From Paroedura picta (lineage: Eukaryota; Chordata; Lepidosauria; Squamata; Gekkonidae), in the NCBI RefSeq assembly GCF_049243985.1, contig NC_135373.1:8663501-8727500 (forward strand): a stretch of DNA of 64,000 bases, given 5' to 3'. Positions 12,870 through 23,689 of the stretch are shown one piece after another. The stretch's first letter is position 1. Each line of letters begins with the position of its first letter. A program made the position numbers and the translations under genes. The notes under the pieces were generated by a model. It searched no databases, was not told the origin of the DNA, and was given only the letters and a program-made list of their open reading frames with translations.

Positions 12870-15800
12870 TGCACACGAACATGTAGGTAGGTAGGTAGGT
12901 AGGTAGGTAGGTAGGTAGGTAGGTAGGTAGGTAGGTAGGTAGGTAGGTAGAGAGCTAGCTTGGTGTAGTGGTTAGGAGTGCGGACTTCTAATCTGGCAAG
13001 CCAGCTGGGTGACCTTGGGCTCACCACGGCTCTGATAAAGATGTTCTGATCAAGCAGTGATATCAGGGCTCCCTCAGCCTCACCTCCCTCACAGGGTGTC
13101 TGTTGTGGGGAGAGGAAAGGAAAGGCTGCTGTGAGTCTCCTTTGGATGGAGAAAAGCGGCATATAAGAACCAACTCTTCTTCTTCTCGGTAGGTAGATAT
13201 AGCTGCACATACAGATAGATAGCTATAGATAGAGATATGCACACAAACATATACATTATTTATTAAGGAGATTTCTGTTTGTCAGCGGCTTTCCCGCCAA
13301 ACCAGGGCACAAAGCAGTCTATATAACACTCTCCCAATTATTAATACATAAAATTAATAAAACCAGCGTCAAAGACGGCCGATGAACATGAACCTTTCTG
13401 CTAGCTTCAGCAGTTTCCCAGCTTCCTTTTGGTCAACTCGATATCCAAAATGGGTCATGAAGTGCTGCAGATATAAAGACCTGAAGCACACCTAGCAAAA
13501 TCAATGATACTATTTCAGGGCCTGGAAGTCCCCCGAGCACCCTGCAAACCTCCCAGCTTGTATCTCAAAGTAGCTTCCTATTACCTTCCCTTCCTCTCCC
13601 CAGAACAGACACCCTGTGAAGTTGGTGGGGCTGAGAGAGCTCTGAGAGAACTGTGACTGACCCAAGGTCATCCAGCTGGTTGCACATGGAGGAAAAGCGG
13701 GGAATCAAACCCAGTTCTCCAGATTAGAGGTGTCTACTGCTGCCACTCTTAACCACTACACCAAGCTGGCTGAGTCTGAGGCCATGCGACATGGAGATTA
13801 CAGTAGGTAATCTCAAGATCAGTAGGGTTGCCATCTTCCAGGTGGAGCCTGGAGAACTCCAGGAATTACGCCTGATCTCGAGATGAAAAATATCAGAGCT
13901 CCTGAAGAAAAGGGCTGTTTTGAGGGGTGGGGTCTTCGGCCTCCCACCCCCACTGAGGTCCTGCCCCCAGCCCTGCCCTCCGGATCCCCAGGAATTTCCT
14001 GTTCCAGTACGGGAGGCCACCTGAGAGCTCTCGAAAGGCCCTAGGTCCCAAGTTCCAATCCTGGCACCTCCTGTTCAAAGGATCAGGCAGCAGGTGATAC
14101 GTGAGGCCTCTGGAGAACAGAATGCTGACCTGGAGAGATCAGCAGTTTGCCTTGGAGTAACACAGGCTCATGTGTTCCAGGATGGAGGGGAAATGGTTGC
14201 CCGAGGGCCGTGGAACAATTCAGTAAACAAATACAGAGCCAGTGGGCTAGATTCAAGTCTTTCCGTGCAAATTGCTCCTCTGCCCCTCCGAATCTTGGGC
14301 ACAGGAATGCTGAGAAACCTTTTTTTTAAAACCCATAGTCTGTCATGTGTACTCACAGTAGACTGTCAGCTGGGTTGTGCCTGTCCCATTACTGAAGGGG
14401 TTGGAGACGGTACAGCGGTAGGTGCCTGAATCAGTGTGCTGGAGGTGGTGGATTTGCAGAGAGCCGCCGGAGAGCTGGAGTCGGGGGTCCTCGCCCAGGG
14501 CCTGCCCATCCTTGGTCCAGGTGACAGACCCTCGGACTGGGCTACAGGTTAGGGTCACTGAGTCGTCCCCTTCGTTTTTCTCCGCAGATGGCGGGTCCAC
14601 TGACACCTTGGTCACCAGCTCTGAGAAGACACACACGGGAATGGGCTGAGAAGCTGCCCCCCCACTTTCCTGCTCTGACCACTAGGTCCCCCTTTCCTCT
14701 CCCGGGAATCAAGGTGACCCGTTCCCCTCCGCTCCTTCCTGGATACGTACAGGCATGGCTCCCTCTGACAGAGCGACTGTGTTTCAGAAGGGTGAAACGG
14801 TCTGCTCACCATACACCCTGAGCGTGATGTTTGCCTTCAGACCAGAGCCTCCTAGGACAATCAGGGACACGGTGTAGGAGCCGGCATCAGATAGCCTCAG
14901 CTCCGTAATATTGAGGCTCCCGCTCATGGGATCCACAGCGAACCGATGCCTGCATTCGGGCGTGACCTGGACTGTGAAGTTGGGTTTGAAGCTTCCTGTG
15001 GCCACGTAGGTCTCATCCTTCTTCCAGGCGATGGAACTTGATGTCCCAGGAGGAGGTAAAGGGAAGGAGATGGCGAGAAACGTGCTGTTTCCAACAAGTC
15101 CATCCTGGGGGGTGGAAGAAAGGACAGGAGCTAGAGGGACTGGAAAGGAAGGAGAGACAAAAATCAGACACACAGGTGTGATAGTTTCCTGAGCGCACCT
15201 TTGGACCTGCTATCGTGAGTTTGCCTACACATTTTGGAGAACCAGTGAAAGAACTTATCTGTTCCACTATATATTTCTGGTAAGGCCTTGGAGGAGGAGC
15301 TGGCCTCATGGCTTAAGTGCCACTCAGGGCGGCTGTCCTGCCCCTGAGTGCCTCCTCCTCCAACCAGCTTGCCTGTCTGTCCAGCAGCCAGCCAATCGCC
15401 TTCCGTCCCCCACCCCTGACCACCCCCTCCTCCTCCCACTTCCCTCTGAGGCTCGGAGGCTGCAGATCCCTGCTGCGTGAGAGCTGCCCCTGCCGGTGAG
15501 TTCCCTTACAGCTGCCTACAGCCTTCCCAGGTCCTGGGGGGAGGAAGAAGCCATCCACAGAGTTCCTCCACTCCACCCCCCTTATCTAGTGCCCATTTTA
15601 TTTCCAAATGCAATAGAGCTTGGCAGCTATTAATAAATACAACAAATTGTTGGCTGTTTTGTTTACAAGAAGCTGGAGGGGCCTGAAGAACTGTGAGAGG
15701 GAAGGAGTTGAACGCCTCACTTAGGTAGGGATGCCTGCCTCCAAGTGGGACCTGGGGATCCCCTGGTTTTACAGCTCCAAACCACAGAGGTCCGTTCCCT

Positions 15801-18800
15801 GGAGAAGATGGATGCTTTGGAGGGTGGACTCTAGGGCAGGGGTAGTCAACCTGTGGTCCTCCAGATGTTCACGGACTACAATTCCCATGAGCCCCTGCCA
15901 GGGGCTCATGGGAATTGTAGTCCATGAACATCTGGAGGACCACAAGTTGACTACTCCTGCTCTTGGGCACTTCCCCAGGATCCATCCCCAAATCTCCAGG
16001 ATCTATCAACCCTAAACCCATCCCCTGCCAATGGCCTGGGGGGGACCTGTCAACCCTACCCTTAGACCCCCATCCCACCTTTCTTTCTCTAGCAGTGTTG
16101 CCTGGGCTGAGAAGCCCCTGGAGATTTGGAGGATGGCCCTGGGGAGAGAAGGTTACCAACTTCCTGGACAGAATGCGGGGCAGGTGAGGCCTGGAGAGGG
16201 GAGAAACCTCAGCAGGGAACCGTGTGATACGGTCCAGTTTCCACAGATGCCATTTTGCTCATCCGGAGATCAATGGTGGTTGTAGCAATGATAACAAGGA
16301 AGAGGATGTTCATTGTCTTGGTTTAATTTATACACTGCCCCTCACTGTGAGGTCTTGGGGCCGCGCACCTGGATCTGCAGAACTAGCACATTGAAAACAT
16401 TTGTGGCAATATGAACAGAGGCATAAGGATCATGAACAGTCAAATGGCAATCAGTGCTTGGGGACATTGCACACAGGGTAATCGACTGTGGTAGATCAGA
16501 TTGGGAGGGGTTGACAACTGCTGGGCAGTCCCCCACCTCTGACCACCCCCTCCTCCTTCCACTTCCATCTGAGGCTCGGAGGCTGCAGATCCCTGCTGCA
16601 TGAGAGCTGCCCCTGCCAGTGAGTTCCCTTCCTAGGGGTCTCCAGCCCCTGGGCCTTGGGGCTCCCTGGGAGGACGCCACACCCATAGAGGACCAAGCCG
16701 CCCAGCCGCAGCCAGGGACATGGTGCTCTAACAGCTCCCTGCTGCCTTTCCTGGTCCTGAGTGGGTGGGGAGGCCGTCCGCAGAGTTCTTCCAACCCCCC
16801 CCCCCGCCCAATCTAGCACTGGGAAAGTGAGAAGGGGGTGAACCCCCTAAGAATGATAAAAATAGAAAATTGCAACTTTGGCCAACAGCAGATTTTCAAA
16901 CATTTCCTTTCACGTAGAACTGAGTAGCTAAGTTTTAACGAAGAAGATTTTGCTTGGTCATTCTCTCATTCTCCCAGTCCCCAAATCATTCCGGGGAAAG
17001 CAAATGATTTGCAAATCGACTTGAAGCTCCAAGAGAGCTAGGCCTAGTCTGCACACATAGGATAATGCACTTTCAATGTGCTTTCGCAGCTGGATTTTCT
17101 TGTGCAGAACAGGAAAATCTACTTCTAAAGTGCATTGAAAGTGCATTATCTGTTGTGTGCAGAATAGGCCCTAGTTTGGCCTGGGATGTAAACATTCGGC
17201 CGGCCGTCATTTTTGCCCACTGGTTTTTGGAAGCTACTCATAGTCCTTCAGTGTTTGAAGAGAGGAAATAACAATAACCAAGGGGTGTGTGTGTGTGTGT
17301 GTGGAGGAGCCCCCCTCCCCCCTCCGAGGACGCCTCCCTCCAGTCTTCTTCCTCTTAAAAAAACCTATTGTCATTTGTCAGCCTCGGATTCTAATTAGCG
17401 CTAATTAATGTTATATAGCAATGAACAATAATACTAAAAAAGCACTCCCCAAGCTTGCTAACAGCTGATTTAAATTTGCATGCATTTAAATAAATTAGAC
17501 GTCTCTTAAATTATTTAACTTGACGAGGGGGAGGCTTGCCGGAATGGCGTCTGTCTGGAAGTCTTGGGGAAACCGCAACCGTCGGTATCCTGTCCAGCGT
17601 CTTGCACGTTTTACTCATCTGTGCGGAAATTTACTCGTCTCATTTTGAAAGGGAAGGTGAGTCTCTTTGGCAGTTCAAGAGCCGTGGAGGGCCTTTTCCC
17701 TCCCGCTCAGCGGCTCTGACAGATGTTCATCTGCATCCAGACAAAAAATCTCCGACTGGCCGCCTTCGGGTTATAAGCCATGAGGGGGAACGCCAGCGGG
17801 CCTTTTTCACTACGGAACCCACCGCCTTCCCTGCCTGCTCTCACCCCATCTGGTTCTTTGGTTTTCTTCTCTGCGGTTATCAGAGCTTGCACACAGGGCG
17901 CTCGGGGGGCTGAATGCAGGGCAAGGGATCTCACGGGGAGCAATCGACAAGTCTCTGCGACCGGCTCTGGCTAGAGCTAAATTGGGAACAAAGGTGTTTC
18001 TCCCGACACCCCGCAGGCCCCTCCCCGACCCTCGCCTACGTTCGCTGGGCTCAAAAGGCCAATTTGAAGAATGTCGCTGGAAGGAGCGTTCTGTAGGTCG
18101 TGACTTGGCTATAGAATTCATGAAAGGAGGGCTAAATATTCGTGCAGCCATGCTGGTGAAGTGGGCACGTCGCTGATGTTTGGAATTGGAGATCTCTCTA
18201 CAGGGACCTGGACTCTACATCCTGGCAACTGCTCAGTTGCTTGTGGTTGACAGCAGCGACCGTAAGACCAGGGCAGTCAGATGACCCTGACCATCGGGCC
18301 TACCCAGTGAGGGCAAAAAATGTTTTTTTTTTTATTTCATTCATTTACACCCTGCCTTTTGCCCAGTGGGATCCCCAACGGATTATCAGCCATCTTGGTG
18401 TCGTGGTTAAGAGCGGCAGCTTCTAATCTGGAGAGCTGGGTTTGATTCCCCGCTCCTCCTCCACAAGCAGCCATCTGAGCGACCATGGGCCAGTCCCAGT
18501 CCTGATAGTGCTGTTCTCACAGAGCAGTCCTGTCACAGCTCTCGCAGCCCCATCTCCCTCACAGGGAGTTTATTGTCAGGAGAGGAAGGGAAGACGATTT
18601 GTAAGGAGGGCAGTGGAAAGCAGAGTACAAAACCCACTCTTCTTCTCTCTTCTCTCCTCCACTTTCTCCTCACAACAACCCTGGAGGTAGGTCAGTTGGA
18701 GAGAGTGACTGGCCCAAGGTCACCTGGTGAGGTTGCTAACTCAAGGTTGGAAAATTCCTGGAGATTCGGAATTGGAGCCCGAGGAGGGTGGTGCTTGGGG

Positions 18801-20832
18801 AGGGAAGTCAGGAGGTGACATGTCGCAGCATCCACTTGCCAAAGTGGCCATGTTCTCCAGATTAGATTCAAATGAGCTGTGTTGGTTTGAAGTAGGACAA
18901 TAAAATTAGAGTCCAGTAGCACCTTTAAGACCAACAAAGATTTATTCGAGGCGTGAGCTTTCGAGTGCAAGCACTCTGTGCTTGCACTCGAAAGCTCACA
19001 CCTCGAATAAATCTTTGTTGGTCTTAAAGGTGCTACTGGACTCTAATTTTATCATGTTCTCCAGGGGAACTGTAATCCAGAAACCAACTGTAACTCTGGA
19101 AGATCTCAAGTCACCACCATGGGGTGGCCAATTCTGTCCTTCCCCGTCCACCATCCCATCTTGCTCCAGTTTGACTCTCCGTCTGACAGCAGTGTGGAGA
19201 GATTCCAAAATGGCTCCGGACGTGAACCACACCAAGGGCTAGTCCACACACACAGGATAATGCACTTTCAATGTTCTTTGGCAGCTGGATTTCCCTGTGC
19301 GGAACAGGAAAATCTACTTCGAAAGTGCATTGAAAGTGCATTATCTATTGTGTGCAGACTAGGTCCCAGGCTTCCTGGAGCAGCTCCACGACGGCTGTGC
19401 TTTCTGAAGGGCCTTTCACTGCCTCATATTTCAGGCCGCTCTTAACATTAAAGTGGTGTTGGGGGGGGGGGGGAGAACGGCTTGTCTCTTGAAGCTGTTG
19501 TCTTACACAGTAAAACCATCTCTGGGTGTCCTGACCCAATGAAGTACAGCCTCCTTCTTGAACCCCGTATAAGTTATTAAATCAGAGCGTGACGTGCCAG
19601 CTAGTAATGGAAACGGGAGGTGAATTTTTGCCGGAACTCCCCGTAGCATCTTGCCAGAGTTTGGAATACAGTGATAAATGCAGTTGTCCCATTTCCCCCC
19701 CTGGAAACACAGACTCTTTTTCCAGAACACGTTGGCCGGGCCAGGCCAGCTTTCCCCTGCAGTGTCACGGCCAAGCTCCCAGGCCACCCCCCCACCCCCC
19801 ATATCAACCCAAGTTTCCCCTTCCCAATGTTTTGCTCTCCTTGACTCCCTCATAAACAACATATTGCAGGCCTGAGCCAGCGTCTTATAACTCGCCCACG
19901 ACAGGACACAGAATCCAATTCACGTGCCACGCGGGGGCTTGTTTTTGCGAAGGGCAGGCAACTCCCTCGGTGAGTCTGAAGGTGGCCATTCAAGTCACCT
20001 TCTCCTCCTCTCAGTTATGCACTAGGGGGCCTGCCCCCCCCCCATCCCCATAGTCTCTGCTTCCTCCCGCAAATCGCTTTATTGTCTGTCAACACAGAGG
20101 AGGAGAGGTGACGCGTCTCCGATTTATTTGCCCGGTTCTAATGCTGGCCCTTCCGTTCCATCTCCGGCTCTTTGAGACCATCCATATAACAAACCCCCCG
20201 AGCCGGCGGGGCCCGCAGTTCTGAGGCCCTTGTAAATTAAAAGCCGAACAACGGCATCGGCTGCGTGCCAGGGGCTGCATTAGCGGGAGCTGAGCGGAGA
20301 GGGCCGGGAGGCAGCAGGGATGCCGACAAGGGAAGATGGATGAAAATTGACTCCGTGGGAGCCCAGCAGCCACCACAGGCTGTAATGGATGGGCCGGCTC
20401 CCTGCAGGGAAAGAGAGTGGGCCACGGATGGGGGAAGGTCATAAATCTAACAGGAGGGGGTTTGTGGGGTCGGCATCCCGGTTGTTGTCTTCCGGGCCCA
20501 ACTTTGAGAAGAACAGCGGGAGACGGGAGCAAGGTGGCCATCTTCCCTCCCACGGCCCTGCGTGTTTCGCAGGTGTGTCCTAAGGAAGGTATCCACAGAG
20601 GAAGCTGTTCTCTCCCGCCCCCCCCCCCTCCCGCCCCCCGAATTGACCGGATTTCTTGCCTGCTGTGAAGGCTATGTCTGTTGCGCGAATGGCAACCATG
20701 GTCTGGCCAAATGAAGGAGCGGGGAGTGGGAAAGCAGGTAGATTCACCCCTCACTGTGGATGTGCTTGTTCATGGAACTTTAACACAACTCTTGAAGAAG
20801 AAGAAGAAGAAGAAGAAGAAGAAGAAGAAGAA

Positions 20833-20873
<41 letters not shown>

Positions 20874-23596
20874 AGAGGAAGAGGAAGAAGAAGAAGAAGA
20901 AGAAGAAGAAGAAGAAGAAGAAGAAGAAGAAGAAGAAGAAGAAGAAGAAGAATTGGTTCTTATATGCCACTTTTCTCTACCTGAAGGAGTCTCAAAGCGG
21001 CTTCTAAATGCTTTCCCTTGCCTCTCCCCACAACAGACACCCTGTGAGGGAGGTGAGGCTGAAAGAGCCCTGATATTACTGAAGAAGAAGAGTTGGTTCT
21101 TAAATGCCACTTTTCTCTACCAGAAGGAGTCTCAAAGCGGCTTACACTCTCCTTCCCTTTCCTCTCCCCACAACAGACACCCTGTGAGGTATGATTCTAT
21201 GATAGGTGAGGCTGAGACAGCCCTGATATTCCTGCTCGATCAGAACAGTTTTATCAGTGCCGTGGTGAGCCCAAGGTCACCCAGCTGGCTGCATTTGGGG
21301 GAGCGTAGAACTGAACCCGGCTCGCCAGATTAGAAGTCCGCACTCCTAACCACTACACCAAACTGGCTCTCTTGACATGAAGGTTTGGTGCAGGGGTCCC
21401 TAACATGGCAGCCATGGGCACCTGCCCCCACTTTTAGAAAACAAGTAGGGCCAGATAAGAATTCTGCCCAGTACGGCTCTTACTGGAGACCTGATTGGCC
21501 ATGGAAAGTCACAAAAATATTTCTTTGGCTGCAGTTGCCACTATAGCGCAAAGCTCTTCACTGAGAGAGGTCAGAGGTCAAGTAAACATTTTCAAACATG
21601 GTCATATGAAAAGGCATCTCGGTTAAACAGCTCCTGCCTGGACATGTTACTGTTGCAGTGATGTATAACCTCACTTCCTCCCTTTTTGTGGTTAGCTCCG
21701 CCTCCTTTGGCAGCCATTGTGCAGTTAAGCCAAGCACTCTGTTTTCCAAAAGTGTCTGAAGTTCAAAATATTTGGGACCTCCAGTCTGGTGCTTGCATTG
21801 GGATGAGCCTATCTGCAGGGCAAATCTCCAAGGCAAACCCCCTCCTGTTAGATTTATGACCTTCCCCCATCCGTGGCCCACTCTCTTTCCCTGCAGGGAC
21901 CAGTAAGACCCAACTCCAAATTACACTGGAGGTCATGGGAATAGGGAAAGTGGAAAGACGAAAGAGATCGAAGGGAGGCCAAAAGATTGGAAGCAGGTAT
22001 TGGGGAGGAAACTGAGGACAAAATGGGACAAAATGGTAAATTGGCGTGCAAAATGGTGGGGAAAACATCCATGTGGTGGACACATGGCCCCCACAAGAGA
22101 TCTGGTTGCATTCATTCTGTGCTGAGCACTCAATTCCCAGATGTGCACAAGCCCAGCTTAGATTGAGAGCATAGCACATGAGGACAAAAAGCTTTAAACC
22201 CCCCCCCCTCCCCTCCAACACACACACAACATGTTCCTGGTCTGAAATGGAATCAGCAACACCCTGTTTGAAATCATAGAAACCTACATGACCCTATCAA
22301 TACCTGCACATTTCCCCAACAACCAAACAGTGGCTGTTTTTGGCATGGAGAAAAAATGCCGGTAAGGAAGGCTGAAACCCCTTTCCCTCAGTAATCTTTA
22401 CAACAGCTGTGTAAGGTAGGCCACTCAAAATATCCCCCTATTACATTATTGGTACAGTGGTTAAAGGTAAAGGTAAAGGTATCCCCTGTGCAAGCCCCGA
22501 GTCATGTCTGACCCTTGGGGTGACGCCCTCTAGCGTTTTCATGGCAGACTCAATACGGGGTGGTTTGCCAGTGCCTTCCCCAGTCATTACCGTTTACCCC
22601 CCAGCAAGCTGGGTACTCATTTTACCAACCTCGGAAGGATGGAAGGCTGAGTCAACCTTGAGCCGGCTGCTGGGATCGAACTCCCAGCCTCATGGGCAAA
22701 GCTTTCAGACTGCATGCCTGCTGCCTTACCACTCTGCGCCACAAGAGGCTCTCGGTACAGTGGTTAGAGCAGACTTTCTCAACCAGGGTTTCATGAAACT
22801 ATGGGCTTTCCTGAGTGAGTGGGAGTTAATACATTTTTCATATAGTTTTTAATTTGTTAGACATTTAATGGGGGATGTGACTAAATATGGTCATGTCGAC
22901 CCACCCACTCCTCCCAAAATGGCCTGGAGGGGCTATGAGGGGGAGAAGCTCTGGGTGGGCGTGTCCACAGCTCTGCTCCTCAACCATGTTCTGCACAATC
23001 GCGCCAGTTCTGGGTTTCTCGATGCCTGAAGAATATTTCAGGGGTTTCTCAACGGTGAAAAAAGTTGAGAAAGGCTGGATTAGAGTGCCATATTAAACCT
23101 AAGGAGATCTGGGTTCAAGTCCTTAGGCCCACTGGGTAACTCTGAACCACTTGTGGCTTTCCCCCTCTCTTTCTCCCTCAGCCTAACCTACCTCACAGGG
23201 TCGTTGTACGGATAAAATGGAGGAAGGACCTCGTTGGAAGAAGAAAGGTATATATGTATAAAGAAATCAAATCCTTTAAAAAGCAAAGACATTGGGGACT
23301 GAGAAATGCAGGCCGAGGTGGATCGTAAGGGTATGTGAAACCGAGAGCCCATTTCCAATGAGACATTTAACCAGATGCTTCAACTGGACCGAAGAAATGT
23401 AGACACCCAGCTACTAGTCAGAACCAGCAGAATCCCAGCAAGGATCCCTGACAGACGAATCATTGTGACAGAAAAGAAATAGACCCTGCTGAGTTCTGAA
23501 GAATAATTTGGACAACTGACCCATCTTTTTGACCACTGGACAGAGTCTTGGGCGTGGGCTGGGGGACTCAGGGTTCAAATCCTGCTCAGTCATAAA

Positions 23597-23689
<93 letters not shown>

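Noticed and set aside
7733-15139. Ig exons as a CEACAM or SIGLEC gene
   Set aside because: Domain style is compatible, but the FN3 module and position beside ETFB favour VSIG10L; kept as the alternative.
20089-20754. 221-residue minus-strand frame
   Set aside because: No domain, signal or splice context; GC-rich chance frame that includes one arm of the inverted repeat.
20656-21333. 225-residue plus-strand frame with a poly-Glu tract
   Set aside because: It is a translated GAA microsatellite plus reversed SINE; the Lys and Ser versions in other frames show the same artefact.
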